Assembly (NCBI GenBank): GCA_031553195.1
Contig: JAVBLV010000017.1
Span: forward strand, 1 to 55,939
Direction of reading: 5' to 3'
From: JAVBLV01 sp031553195
GTDB lineage: Bacteria > Bacteroidota > Bacteroidia > Bacteroidales > P3
Length of the DNA stretch: 55,939 bases
Below are positions 1 through 9,208 of this stretch, piece after piece. The notes beneath the pieces were generated by a model. That model did not search any database, was not told where the DNA came from, and saw only the letters and a program-made list of their open reading frames with translations. The position numbers and the translations under genes are program-made. Positions within the stretch are counted from its first letter, which is position 1, and each line of letters begins with the position of its first letter.

Positions 1-209
1 GATTTTGTTTTTTCATTATAACCAATTAGAAATCAGTTATAAAGATACGAATTTTCAAGGTCTTTTCCAAATATAAACACATATATTTTACTGATTATCA
101 GAAAAATATATCGACAATGATAATTTTTGTCATGTACTAAAGGCAAAATGTCAAATAAAATGGATAAATAATTGAATTTGGCACAGAAATTCTATAGAAA
201 ATAAATAAT

Positions 210-959
210 ATGAAGCAGCTACTTTACAAGAGAATAATATTCTTCCTTTTTGTCTTTAGTTTTACGGTATCTTATTCCCAGCAAGCCCAAACTTGTAAAG
301 GATATCTTATTATTCAGGAAACAAATTTTAAAAAACCCGAGAAAAAAATGATAGACAGCCTTTTTATGACAAAAAATTATAAATATCAAAAGAGCCATTA
401 TCTGAATTCTACCAATTTAGATTCATATAATTTTCTGATTGATTTTGCGCTTGATTCTTTTTTCGCGATAAGTTTCTATCCCCCTGTTAATAGCGCCCAC
501 AGAAAGATTACCATACAAAGCGGACTTCCTGTGCTTGAGGGGAAATATATTTCGGTACGATTGCCGTTGTTACATGATACCAACTGTACGGATAGCGTCA
601 TTTTTTTAAATGAACAGAAAAAGATAGAAGGCTTACAAGTACAAAAGATAATGATAATAAATTCTCCTGATTCGAATTACAACATGAAAGCAGATACAAC
701 GATTGCTTTCGTAACCAAAGGATTCGATTTTTATAAAAATAATTGTCTCCCTGGATTGATGATGGAATCAGAAAACCGTAGGAGAAAAACCAGAACGCTG
801 AAGGTGATAGAAACTCTGCTTCCTGAAAATTCGGATTGGATTTTGGAGGGAGCTAAAGATAGAAAGGATTTGGATACGTTTAACGAGAAATTTTGGCAAT
901 CAGTTCCGTTTAGTTTAGAGGATGTTAAACAGCAGGCAAAGGAAATGAATGAAGAATAA
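210..959 (+). CDS. GLPGLI-family-like secreted protein
   Basis: The 249-residue protein begins with a clear signal peptide (MKQLLYKR followed by a hydrophobic stretch ending SYSQQAQ), so it is probably exported to the periplasm or surface. Near residues 175-185 it has the motif CLPGLMMES, which resembles the GLPGLI signature of a Bacteroidota-specific family of unknown function (TIGR01200); length and N-terminal export signal also fit that family. There are no membrane segments beyond the signal peptide and no recognisable catalytic motif. It stands alone on its strand, and a decayed paralogue starts 184 bases downstream, so the locus once held a tandem pair. Family assignment is moderate, function unknown. 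Confidence 0.6.
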   Translation: MKQLLYKRIIFFLFVFSFTVSYSQQAQTCKGYLIIQETNFKKPEKKMIDSLFMTKNYKYQKSHYLNSTNLDSYNFLIDFALDSFFAISFYPPVNSAHRKITIQSGLPVLEGKYISVRLPLLHDTNCTDSVIFLNEQKKIEGLQVQKIMIINSPDSNYNMKADTTIAFVTKGFDFYKNNCLPGLMMESENRRRKTRTLKVIETLLPENSDWILEGAKDRKDLDTFNEKFWQSVPFSLEDVKQQAKEMNEE

Positions 960-1142
960 GTTTTTATGCCATATCTGATCAAAGAGAAATGCGATTATAT
1001 GAATACAGAGAGAAGCGTGATATTTTGCAAAGGGTACAAAATTACTAGCGGGTTTTGTAATACGTTTGTGGGTGTTGTTTTTTATAGTTCTCTTTCTCAA
1101 CTATTCTGAATGAAGTATAAACAGGATAAAATCAGGCAAGTC

Positions 1143-1230
1143 ATGAAAGTGTTATACCGGAATCATTTTCGTTTTTCTTCTTTTTTGGACGGGAATTTCT
1201 TATTCGCAGGAAGTTGAAACTTGTAAAAGG
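1143..1230 (+). pseudogene. Frameshifted, truncated paralogue of the upstream GLPGLI-like gene
   Basis: Reading from the ATG at 1143 gives MKVLYR, matching MKQLLYKR of the gene at 210. A one-base slip just after then gives IIFVFLLFWTGISYSQE followed by VETCK, which aligns with the signal peptide and mature N-terminus of the upstream protein (IIFFLFVFSF, then TVSYSQQAQTCK). Homology stops at about 1230, and repetitive GGGAATTGGGAATT-type sequence follows. This is direct sequence evidence for a tandem duplicate that has lost its frame and nearly all of its body. Confidence 0.7.
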
Positions 1231-1276
1231 CCAAGTCTTCTTAAAATGAAAATGAAGAATGGGAATTGGGAATTGG

Positions 1277-1357
1277 GAATCAACTTAAGCCATAAGCTAT
1301 AAAGCCATCCAATTCAATAATTCAACTCTTCAATGATTCGATAATTCAATAAGGTAA
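1277..1357. repeat. Dispersed low-complexity intergenic repeat, copy 1
   Basis: An approximately 80-base stretch containing AAGCCATAAGCTATAAA followed by degenerate AATTCAATAATTCAAC units and ending in CAATAAGGTAAA. A closely similar stretch lies at 46008-46089. It sits where the paralogous pseudogene loses homology, downstream of the cardiolipin synthase stop. No coding capacity is evident. Confidence 0.65.
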
Positions 1358-1371
1358 AATCTGCGCAGATA

Positions 1372-2835
1372 CTATAACAAAGGGGACAGCAACCGCGCAC
1401 AAAGTTCCCCGAATTTTTTCCACCGGTTGCGTTCTTTCCATGATTCATAAGTAATTTCTATACTGTCTTTCAAATCGTTGAAGAAAACGCTGCATAATTG
1501 TTCGTTCATAGATTCATTAAAAACAAGCGCATTGACCTCGAACATCAAATCATAACTACGTATATCCATATTGGCTGTCCCGATTACGGAAAGATTAAAA
1601 TCCGAAACAATAGTTTTGGCGTGGACAAATCCTTTTTGGTAGCGATAAATACGAACGCCGGCCTGTAATAATTCTTCATAATATGAGCATGAAGCGGCAT
1701 TAACAAATACGCTGTCCGAAACCCCGGGAACCAATAAGCGCACATCAACGCCGCCAAGCGCCGCATATTTGATCGCATCTACAATGGTTTCGTTGGGAAT
1801 AAAGTACGGAGTGGTCATATATAGTCTTTTACGGCTGTTGGTAATAATTCCCATGCAAGATAACATGATATTGGCATTTATGCTGTCGGGTCCGCTAGCC
1901 GCAATCTGCACAGGATTTCTGAAATGATCATTTAATCTTATGGGAAAGTAACGAGATTCAATTCCAAAATCCGATTCTTCATCCGAACAAAAATTCCAAT
2001 CGCTCATAAAAATAAACTGCAAAGAAGATACGGCATTCCCTTTCAACATTATATGGGTATCTCGCCAGAAAAGATTATTCTTCTCATTATTATTAATATA
2101 GCGGTCGTCTACATTTATTCCTCCGATAAAACCTATATCGCCGTCGACAATGATTATTTTCCGGTGATTTCTATAGTTCATACTATTGGCCAAAGCAAAT
2201 AACCTAATTTTATAAAATGGATATACCTCGACGCCTGCGGCTTTCAACTGCGGAACAACTCTTTTCCGTAAAATATGACTTCCGTAATCATCGTATATAA
2301 ATCGCACGGACACGCCTTCCTTTACTTTTTTTATCATAATGTCTTTCAGCTGATTGCCGATTTCGTCATCATTATAAATAAAATATTCCACATGAATATG
2401 ATCTTTCGCTTCTTCCATCGCCTTGATGACTTCCGGGAATTTATTTTCTCCATTAATCAACAGTTTTGTTTCGCGGGTAGAAATCAAAGGCGAAAAAGAA
2501 TCTCTAAACAGCATTCGTATTGTATTCTCGTTATCTTCATACAAATCGGGAGTCGATTCAAGTTGGATTTCGGAATGTTCTTGAATATAATACTCTAATT
2601 GTCGGAACAACTCGGAATTTTCAATATTCTTTCTTCTGTAGAATTTTTTTTTCCTGTAATTAACGCCTATAGACAAATAAACAAACATTCCCAACACCGG
2701 AACAAACACGGTAAATAGTATATATGCTAATGATTTTACAGGATTGCGCGTATCGACGATGATTTTTATAATGGTAGCCAATACCAACAAGAAATAAATA
2801 AATTCAATAATAAATATAAGAAGTTCTTTATTCAT
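1372..2835 (-). CDS. cls: Cardiolipin synthase (phospholipase D family)
   Basis: Makes cardiolipin in the inner membrane by phosphatidyl transfer. The 487-residue protein starts with two hydrophobic segments (about residues 5-27 and 37-60), then carries two HKD motifs of the phospholipase D superfamily: HRKIIIVDGDIGFIGGIN in the middle and HAKTIVSDFNLSVIGTAN near the C-terminus. Length and architecture match bacterial Cls. I chose the ATG at 2835 rather than the longer frame opening at 2919 because a -7 promoter box (2917-2924) overlaps that upstream start codon, and because MNKELLIFIIEF is a typical Cls N-terminus. A second, shorter PLD enzyme is encoded at 29945. Confidence 0.9.
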   Translation of the reverse strand: MNKELLIFIIEFIYFLLVLATIIKIIVDTRNPVKSLAYILFTVFVPVLGMFVYLSIGVNYRKKKFYRRKNIENSELFRQLEYYIQEHSEIQLESTPDLYEDNENTIRMLFRDSFSPLISTRETKLLINGENKFPEVIKAMEEAKDHIHVEYFIYNDDEIGNQLKDIMIKKVKEGVSVRFIYDDYGSHILRKRVVPQLKAAGVEVYPFYKIRLFALANSMNYRNHRKIIIVDGDIGFIGGINVDDRYINNNEKNNLFWRDTHIMLKGNAVSSLQFIFMSDWNFCSDEESDFGIESRYFPIRLNDHFRNPVQIAASGPDSINANIMLSCMGIITNSRKRLYMTTPYFIPNETIVDAIKYAALGGVDVRLLVPGVSDSVFVNAASCSYYEELLQAGVRIYRYQKGFVHAKTIVSDFNLSVIGTANMDIRSYDLMFEVNALVFNESMNEQLCSVFFNDLKDSIEITYESWKERNRWKKFGELCARLLSPLL

Positions 2836-2916
2836 CTTTATAGAAATTGAGTCATTGTCTATTTTAGACTTTTTAAACGATTCTAGATAGCTGTTGCATT
2901 TCTGCGCTCTGAAAAG

Positions 2917-2924
2917 CAAAGTTA
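2917..2924 (-). promoter_or_regulatory. Putative -7 box of the cls promoter
   Basis: On the minus strand the sequence reads TAACTTTG, matching the Bacteroidetes TAnnTTTG box, with a TTTC-like -33 element about 18 bases upstream. The transcript would start near 2910, giving a leader of about 75 bases to the ATG at 2835. Confidence 0.5.
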
Positions 2925-3022
2925 CTCATTCCTATTTAAATCGAAAAGCGGGTTATTTTTTAGTAAGGCAACTGCATCAAAATTTGAATAGGTCAATTAT
3001 CTTGCTATTTTGGATTTGCAAA

Positions 3023-3129
3023 CTAGTGTTGCGTTAATCTTAAAATGTCGTTATATGACATTGGAAACGCAGTTTTTACCAATAATCTCAATATTACTGA
3101 CTGACAAAATACGCTTAACATAACACTAG
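3023..3129. mobile_element. 107-bp MITE-like element, copy 1 (IS630-type target)
   Basis: The 107 bases including the flanking CTAG at each end are identical to 36658-36764. The ends are imperfect inverted repeats: the left end reads GTGTTGCGTTAATC and the reverse complement of the right end reads GTGTTATGTTAAGC. Each copy is bounded by C-TA and TA-G, as expected if an element inserted at a CTAG site and duplicated TA, which is the known target preference of IS630-family transposases. There is no room for a transposase, so it would need one supplied in trans. Confidence 0.75.
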
Positions 3130-3586
3130 GTCAAAACCAAATGATTTGTCATGTGAAAACTGCTTTTCTATCCTGTCATTGCATGGCTTATTTTTATAAG
3201 GGGAAATTACGTCATAAATGCAGGCGCGAATCTAAAAGATCTTGAGAATCTTTGTAAATTTTCCTTTCTAGGAAAAGGAATAATTCTATATGAAATATTG
3301 AAAATCAACTATATAATTAGAATGATACCCATAAATATTCGACTCAAAATCATAGATTTTTTCAAATTATTTTTTCCTGATATTTTATCTGTATATTGGC
3401 AAATGCTCTGCCAAAAAGGAATGTTTTTTGCTTTAAAAGTGAGACAATGTCATTATATTTAGCATAATAAAGTCGTATTGTATTACGAAAGAAATAGGAT
3501 GAAAATACAATACTTTCAATTCGAAAAATAAAGGTAAAGAATCATCACATGCATAATATAAAATCTATCAACTCTAACCGATATAA
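3130..3586. other. AT-rich intergenic stretch upstream of the AI-2E permease gene
   Basis: No gene is visible. It contains one short hairpin (TTTTCCT at 3259-3265 pairing with AGGAAAA at 3270-3276). A promoter for the permease gene probably lies here, but no clean TAnnTTTG box stands out. Confidence 0.5.
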
Positions 3587-4633
3587 ATGGAACAGTTAAA
3601 ATCATTAAATAGTAAATACAATGCATTTTTCCGTCAATTTTTATTTTTGATTGTATTAATCGCTATAGGTATTGTTATCTGGAAGCAGTTGTCTTTTCTT
3701 ATGAGTTGCTTTTTGGGCGCAACCACTTTGTATATCATATTTCGACCTTCATTATTTTATCTTACAGAGAAAAAACATTGGCGGAAATGGATTGCTTCTT
3801 TATTATTGGTTTTCATAATATCTTTGTTGCTATTAGGGATCGGATTTTTTGTTTATCAGGTAGTTGCTTCCGAACTCTCCGTCATTGACATTTCTTTGCT
3901 TCAAGATAGAGCAGAAAGATATTTAAGTTCGTTTAGCAATTACATAGAATATCCTATAGTACCCAAAGATATTTTTGCACATTCAAGAGACTTTCTTACC
4001 CAATTGGTTTCCGGATTGATTAATACGGCTTATAATTTTATTTTTAATCTTTTGATGATGGTTATCGTACTTTATTTCATGCTTGCCAATGCCAGAAAAA
4101 TGGAAAAAGTAATCGAAAAACATTTGCCGTTTAATAAAGAAAGTATTTTGATGCTGAAAAGCGAATTAAAACATATGATCTACAGCAATGCTGTGGGCCT
4201 GCCGTTGATAATGTTGGTAGAGGGTATTGTTGCCGGTTTGGGATATTGGTTTTTGGGCATTGATAATATCATTTTTTGGGCGTTTTTAACGGCTATAATG
4301 GGTTTAGTTCCTGTTGTCGGAACAACAAGCGTATGGTTGCCGTTATCTATTTTCCTGATGTTAAATGACGAAATTTGGCAAGGTATTGCATTGATTTTAT
4401 ATGGAATATTGATTATTGCCAATTCCGATAATCTTTGCCGTATGGTATTAATGAAGAAAATGGCGGATACACATCCTTTAATTGTTATTTTTGGGGTTAT
4501 ATTAGGAATTCCCTTATTTGGTTTTTGGGGAATTATTTTCGGCCCCCTTCTTATTTCAGGCTTTCTACTTTTAATCAAGATTTATTATATGGAATACGGA
4601 AAGAGCAAAAAAGAGGGCAAAATGTCTAAATAA
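3587..4633 (+). CDS. AI-2E family transporter (permease)
   Basis: The 348-residue polytopic membrane protein has hydrophobic segments near residues 15-35, 38-55, 65-90, then a soluble stretch, and further segments at about 145-165, 205-225, 230-260, 265-285 and 300-335. This pattern of paired N-terminal helices, a periplasmic/cytoplasmic insert and a C-terminal block with Gly-Ile-Pro-rich helices (FGVILGIPLFGFWGIIFGP) is typical of the AI-2E exporter-like family (PF01594). Members have been linked to autoinducer-2 export or to ion antiport; the substrate cannot be deduced here. It is monocistronic, ending at a shared hairpin terminator. Confidence 0.85.
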   Translation: MEQLKSLNSKYNAFFRQFLFLIVLIAIGIVIWKQLSFLMSCFLGATTLYIIFRPSLFYLTEKKHWRKWIASLLLVFIISLLLLGIGFFVYQVVASELSVIDISLLQDRAERYLSSFSNYIEYPIVPKDIFAHSRDFLTQLVSGLINTAYNFIFNLLMMVIVLYFMLANARKMEKVIEKHLPFNKESILMLKSELKHMIYSNAVGLPLIMLVEGIVAGLGYWFLGIDNIIFWAFLTAIMGLVPVVGTTSVWLPLSIFLMLNDEIWQGIALILYGILIIANSDNLCRMVLMKKMADTHPLIVIFGVILGIPLFGFWGIIFGPLLISGFLLLIKIYYMEYGKSKKEGKMSK

Positions 4634-4796
4634 AAACGCCATCAAAATATGAATCAATTTGTATTTAACTTGAGAACGGATTTATCTATTAATTGGGTTT
4701 ATTATTTGACTAAAGGAAAATATTATCAAATAAAACACTTGCAATTAATAAAAAAATACTATACCCTTTCCGTTAAAACTAAATCAATGAAATACA

Positions 4797-4851
4797 AAAC
4801 GCGCAAAAGCCTAAATTTTGTGTTCAAACTTTTGCGCGTTTCATGTTTTCA
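4797..4851. terminator. Bidirectional hairpin terminator between converging genes
   Basis: A perfect 13-base stem, AAACGCGCAAAAG at 4797-4809 and CTTTTGCGCGTTT at 4839-4851, with a 29-base loop. It lies between the 3' ends of the plus-strand permease gene and the minus-strand OmpA gene, and is followed by T-rich sequence on the minus strand. Confidence 0.7.
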
Positions 4852-4871
4852 GAAACTTCTATATTGAAGTT

Positions 4872-6776
4872 TTATTTTTCGTTAAAAATAAACTCCACCC
4901 TCCTATTTTCCTGATGTTCTTCTTCCGTACATTGTACCTTGGGTTTACAATGGTTCAGCAAATGGGTAAATCCATAGCCGCGGGCTTTCACGCGGTTGGG
5001 GGTTATGCCTTGTTCTATCATGAAATCCCGTACGCTGTTTGCCCTTTTTTCCGATAGGGTTTGGTTATATTTGGCTGATCCGCGTACATCGGTATGACCG
5101 TCTACCGAAATTTGGACATTTGGATTTTCGTTCAACATCGGAATAATGGTCTTAATTTCTACTTTGGCTTCGGGACGAAGATCCCATTTATCGAAATCAA
5201 ACAATACCGTAGCGGGCATAATTATCTTCTTAACCGGGAACAACTGCATTCCCGTATTATCCAGTCTCATTACAACATAAGACGGTTGTAATTTGTCTGG
5301 CGCCGAAGGAATGTCAAGAGTTATCGTATCTGAGACGTATCCTGCTTTGGAAGCAACAATTACATAATTGACGCCTGCATCTATAGACGGGATATTAAAG
5401 TTTCCGTCATTATCCGTTAATGCATTATAATTCTTTTCGTTATTGCTTCGCACCTGAATGCTTACCTCCGGCAATACCTTATTTTGGTTGTTTTTAACTG
5501 TTCCGCCCAACCGCGGATGCAAAGGCATTAGCAAAGTAATATTTCTTTGTTCCGGTGTTGTGGTAAATTGTGTATTATAAACGGGAAATCCCAATTTAGT
5601 AACAGCTATTTTGTATGTATTGGCCGGATATAAGTCCAGTTTTGTCGTATCCTTGTCGGAAGAGTAAAAGCCCTGCACATCCGTTTTAGGACAATCCTGG
5701 CAATTGATATTCACTTGCGTTAAAATAGGCTGACGGGTTAAACTGTCGAGTACCCAAAGATTATAAAGGTATTTTTCCGGCTTGGCAACATGTTCAATTA
5801 TCTTGTTTTCCGCTACTTTTTCATCTTTTTTAATTTTTCCCAATTTTATTCTTAATCCGACTTTCCCTCCTACGCCAAACAAATTTACTTTATCCACGGC
5901 GTAAGAATTGACATAACCATTGTATTGCAAATTATCGCCCACATAAGCAGAGGGTTGAATGGTTTTTGCCCTATTTTCAGGATTTATCAGATAACCTTCA
6001 TCTGTTTTATTGCCATTTTTAATATCGGTGAAGCCATAATCCAGATAAGCGCCTAAAGTCAAATCAACTCTTCGACTAAGAGAGAACAGGAACCCCAGTT
6101 CGCCGGTAGCGGCAAAACCCGTTTTTAAATCCATATCGCCGTTAAATCCTGTTTTTGAATTAGTTCCGTAACCATGATTGCTCATATCGGGACCGTTAGG
6201 ATCTGGCAAGGTCATATCTGGGGTTGGATAATAAGCCGAAACCGACAATTGGCTGCCGTCCTTCACTTCATATTCCTGACTGATAATCGGAATTTGCACT
6301 TTAGCGCCTATGCCGAAATACATTCCCACTTTTTCCGACGCGCCCCATTTAGTCTGATACATCAGCATCAGGGGAACTTCTAGAAAGTATCCTTTTTGGG
6401 TTTCCGTCCAATCGTTCAAGCCCAACATTAAATTGTAATTTTTATAATCATTTCCCAAAGGACCGGGGTCGTCGTCGTGCATGCCGCCGAACGAATAATG
6501 TACAGGGTCGTTTTGCGACGAGTTGGAATAATCGCCTTTGCTGTTATAGAAAGAAAGGCCTATTCCCGTGCCTAATCCCCAATGCTTTGTGAAAAAGTAT
6601 TGTAAACCCAGACTTCCGCCGAAGCCTAATTGGGGAACGCTTTTGTTGTTGTCCAGGGCGTAACGAAAATTATTCGCGCCCAAGCTTCCTCCCGCTGTAA
6701 GATAAAATCCTTTTTGTTGGGCTGTCGCCGAAAGCGTTCCTAATACGACAATGGCTGATATTATTAACTTTTTCAT
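4872..6776 (-). CDS. OmpA-family outer-membrane protein with N-terminal beta-barrel
   Basis: A 634-residue protein with a signal peptide (MKKLIISAIVVLGTLSATAQQ). Residues ~20-310 look like an outer-membrane beta-barrel with alternating aromatic strands (GFYLTAGGSLGANNF, LGLQYFFTKHWGLGTGIGLS). Residues ~335-500 contain carboxypeptidase-regulatory-like beta-sandwich modules (LGGTVKNNQNKVLPEVSIQV). The C-terminal ~120 residues are an OmpA peptidoglycan-binding domain with VDGHTDVRGSAKYNQTLSEK and the following RA. The protein would span the outer membrane and tether to peptidoglycan. It is the last gene of the minus-strand surface locus, separated from the Ig-repeat gene by a hairpin. I infer that it anchors or assembles the upstream repeat proteins; that role is not shown by sequence. 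Confidence 0.9.
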   Translation of the reverse strand: MKKLIISAIVVLGTLSATAQQKGFYLTAGGSLGANNFRYALDNNKSVPQLGFGGSLGLQYFFTKHWGLGTGIGLSFYNSKGDYSNSSQNDPVHYSFGGMHDDDPGPLGNDYKNYNLMLGLNDWTETQKGYFLEVPLMLMYQTKWGASEKVGMYFGIGAKVQIPIISQEYEVKDGSQLSVSAYYPTPDMTLPDPNGPDMSNHGYGTNSKTGFNGDMDLKTGFAATGELGFLFSLSRRVDLTLGAYLDYGFTDIKNGNKTDEGYLINPENRAKTIQPSAYVGDNLQYNGYVNSYAVDKVNLFGVGGKVGLRIKLGKIKKDEKVAENKIIEHVAKPEKYLYNLWVLDSLTRQPILTQVNINCQDCPKTDVQGFYSSDKDTTKLDLYPANTYKIAVTKLGFPVYNTQFTTTPEQRNITLLMPLHPRLGGTVKNNQNKVLPEVSIQVRSNNEKNYNALTDNDGNFNIPSIDAGVNYVIVASKAGYVSDTITLDIPSAPDKLQPSYVVMRLDNTGMQLFPVKKIIMPATVLFDFDKWDLRPEAKVEIKTIIPMLNENPNVQISVDGHTDVRGSAKYNQTLSEKRANSVRDFMIEQGITPNRVKARGYGFTHLLNHCKPKVQCTEEEHQENRRVEFIFNEK

Positions 6777-6855
6777 ATTCTAAAATTTATAAGCCCCTTT
6801 ATTTAACGATGAATGATGAACTCAGGCTTTAGTGTAGTTCAGGGGGTGTGGTGTA

Positions 6856-6886
6856 GTCAAGGGGTAACTTAAAGTCACCCCTTGAC
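6856..6886. terminator. Hairpin between the Ig-repeat gene and the ompA-like gene
   Basis: A perfect 10-base stem, GTCAAGGGGT at 6856-6865 and ACCCCTTGAC at 6877-6886, with an 11-base loop. No U tract follows on the minus strand, so it may act as a partial terminator or an mRNA-stabilising structure rather than a full terminator. A hairpin with a related GTCAGGGGG stem occurs at 35441-35474. Confidence 0.5.
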
Positions 6887-6915
6887 TTATACCCCTCGAC
6901 TTAATAATTATAAAT

Positions 6916-8766
6916 TTACGGTAACACCAACTTACAACCGTTGGCATCGGTTACTTTATTTATGGTATAAGTATAATCTACTCCTTTATTCGGTAAGGTA
7001 ACATTGAATGTAGTTCCGGTAACGGCAGTTGTGTTTACAATTACAGAGCCGGTTCCACTATCAGGCGACCATGAATAATCTACAATAAAGTTTGGCGCGC
7101 CGTCGGTAACATTTACTCGCAATTGGATTTGATTGGTTCCATCGTCGCAAGTTTCAGAATTTCCGCTAACAATTGTCAAGTTCACATCGGTAGGCGATTG
7201 TAAAACAGTTACGTTTTCGGTAGCTGTTCTGGAACAAGCCTTACCATTGGTGGTTAAAGTGTAAACTACCTGTACTTGTGCAGCAGGGTTAGCGCCAGCC
7301 CAAAGGACAGAGTCTTTAGCGCCTGTACCCGAACCTTGAATTGTACCGTCAGTTGGACTGTTGATAACAGTCCATGCATAAGTTACATTGACTTGTGAAG
7401 GAACTTCATAAGTAATTATATTATTAGAACATGCATTACCCAATCCGCCGGCTGTAATAGTTTGAATGGTAGGAACGGGTTCTATTTTCAAGATAAAGTT
7501 TTTTATGGAATCCGTTACTGTTACACAATTTGAACCAGGCATTACTGCTCTTACAAAAAATTGCCGGGTTTGCTCGGTGGTATTTCCTAAATTGAGAACA
7601 TAACTAGTGGCTGCCGCGCCTTCAATTGTATCGGTAAAATTAACATTACTGGAAAATTGCAAAGTAGCGCCTGAAGTATAACTGGTTACATGATCTTCTA
7701 AATTAATAGTAGTGGCGTCGCACACTGTGTCGCTACTGGTATTTGTAGTCAACACAAGTTTCGGCATAGGATTAACTTTCAAGCTGAAGCCTCGAACGCT
7801 GTCATTAACGCTTACGCAGCCTGTGGAATTCATCTTGGCTCTTACAAAAATGTTTAAAGAAGTTTGGATTGTGCTGTTTTGTGAAACCAAATAGTTAGTG
7901 GCGGCTGTACCGCTGAGAGCAGGCGTAAAATTGACGTCGCCAATAGAAAATTCTAAAGTTGTTCCTGTTGAAGGACTTACAGAGGACACAAAACTTTCGA
8001 GATTAATAGTAGTTCCATCGCAAACTTCGGTTGCGTTTGATGAGGCAGCTGCCGTTAACGTTAATGTTGGCATGGTATCTATGTGCAGGATAAACGGCAT
8101 AATTAAACTGTAACATCCGCTGCCGGCATCGGTATTGGCTATCCGTGCATAAAATTTGTAATCGCCGCCATTGGTTCCGCCCAATACGGTGGCATCGTAA
8201 TTTGCAGAATCGGCAATAGAGACAAAGGTAGCGCTGTCTCTACTAAATTCAATTGAAGGATTGGCGCCGCCATCTGTAATAGATAGTATTGCTGTTGTTA
8301 AATCAGCATTTACACCATAGCAAGTAGAAACGGTTTGAGTAGTAAACACGGGTTCGGGTCTTGGATTTAATACAAATGAGAAGGTGTCGTTCGAACAGGC
8401 CAACGAATTATTCATGGTTACCTTTGCATAAATAGTTTTAGGGCCGTCGCTTTTTAATGTATACGTAGTGATAGGGGTCGAGAAATTATCCAACGTATCG
8501 AATACCAATGTATAATCGGTAGAAGCAAGGGCAACACCGTTAGTATCTACGTGTGCTACATATATATTCTGTAAATCTACAGGAACATATTCGCAAACAT
8601 TGTAAATGTTCGGCAAAGTAGAAGGCGTGTTGGGAACGATCACCGGTAAATAATTTATTTTTACGGTTACGGAATGGTTTTGCGCCGCGACATTGCCTAC
8701 GGTGAAACTCATAATGACGACCAAGACCAAAGCCTTGATAACATGGGTAATTTTTAAGCTTTTCAT
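6916..8766 (-). CDS. Secreted Ig-like/PKD-like repeat protein
   Basis: A 616-residue exported protein with a signal peptide (MKSLKITHVIKAL to NVAAQ). The rest is a string of ~90-residue beta-sandwich repeats, each with a conserved pair of cysteines (STCYGVNADL ... GSGCY; EVCDGTTINLE ... STGCV; TVCDATTINLE ... GSNCV; NACSNNIITYE ... GKACS; ETCDDGTNQIQ ... ANGCK). The chain stops immediately after the last repeat (VTDANGCKLVLP), with no obvious T9SS sorting domain. The ATG at 8766 is preferred over the one at 8820 because the signal peptide begins there. It lies between the PKD/T9SS gene and the OmpA gene, and I infer that it is a structural component of the same surface assembly. Confidence 0.75.
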   Translation of the reverse strand: MKSLKITHVIKALVLVVIMSFTVGNVAAQNHSVTVKINYLPVIVPNTPSTLPNIYNVCEYVPVDLQNIYVAHVDTNGVALASTDYTLVFDTLDNFSTPITTYTLKSDGPKTIYAKVTMNNSLACSNDTFSFVLNPRPEPVFTTQTVSTCYGVNADLTTAILSITDGGANPSIEFSRDSATFVSIADSANYDATVLGGTNGGDYKFYARIANTDAGSGCYSLIMPFILHIDTMPTLTLTAAASSNATEVCDGTTINLESFVSSVSPSTGTTLEFSIGDVNFTPALSGTAATNYLVSQNSTIQTSLNIFVRAKMNSTGCVSVNDSVRGFSLKVNPMPKLVLTTNTSSDTVCDATTINLEDHVTSYTSGATLQFSSNVNFTDTIEGAAATSYVLNLGNTTEQTRQFFVRAVMPGSNCVTVTDSIKNFILKIEPVPTIQTITAGGLGNACSNNIITYEVPSQVNVTYAWTVINSPTDGTIQGSGTGAKDSVLWAGANPAAQVQVVYTLTTNGKACSRTATENVTVLQSPTDVNLTIVSGNSETCDDGTNQIQLRVNVTDGAPNFIVDYSWSPDSGTGSVIVNTTAVTGTTFNVTLPNKGVDYTYTINKVTDANGCKLVLP

Positions 8767-9208
8767 GATTATATTCTTTTGATTATTAATGAAATTTGAT
8801 TTTAAATTTTCTGATTGCATTTGGGATTGATATTTTTAATGTTTTTATTGATTTCGTTTTCATTTCTATGAATACGGTTGTTCGAAGAATATCCTTTTAC
8901 CGCTAAGTTCGCCGGGAAGACGCAAAGAACATAAAATCTTAAATCTTTGCGCTCTTTTCGCAAAACCTTCGCGTTCTTTGCGGCCAATGTATTTTGGCCT
9001 AGTTGAACGACTTCCTCATTTTTATAAAGAAATTTTATCCTGACATGAATATGCAGCAGTGTTCCATAGCCTTGAATTTTATGTTGGTTCTTATCATTTT
9101 TTATATTTTTTCTGATTTTCCACCCCCAGCCTTCGCTAGCGGGGGATAGCGCTAATTACCTTTCGCTTTTTAAAAATCATTCTCAATTTTCAACTTTCAA
9201 TTCTCAAT
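8767..9208. other. Intergenic region with dispersed repeats
   Basis: This stretch between two surface-protein genes contains the CGCAAAG-rich repeat at 8894-8985, a GC-rich hairpin (CCCCC at 9123-9127 pairing with GGGGG at 9141-9145), and a run of AATTCTCAA/TTTCAA units just after the stop at 9209. Apparent short reading frames here are products of the repeat. I see no clear promoter box for the downstream gene. Confidence 0.5.
8894..8985. repeat. CGCAAAG-type dispersed intergenic repeat
   Basis: The sequence contains GACGCAAAGAAC, CTTTGCGCTCTTTTCGC, and CTTCGCGTTCTTTGCGG: alternating direct and inverted copies of a GCAAAGAnCGC-type core. Repeats of this general kind are scattered between genes in many Bacteroidota and other genomes. 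Only one copy is in this window, so its dispersed nature is an inference from general knowledge. Confidence 0.5.

Noticed and set aside
68..75. Minus-strand TATATTTG near the left edge as a promoter for a gene outside the window
   Set aside because: It fits the -7 consensus but has no -33 element, and no gene is visible to test it.
4649..4867. Plus-strand 72-residue reading frame after the permease gene
   Set aside because: It runs through the terminator hairpin at 4797-4851, has biased composition and no recognisable domain or promoter.
8802..8987. Minus-strand 61-residue frame upstream of the Ig-repeat gene
   Set aside because: It is encoded by the CGCAAAG-type repeat and overlaps the 5' end of the real gene.
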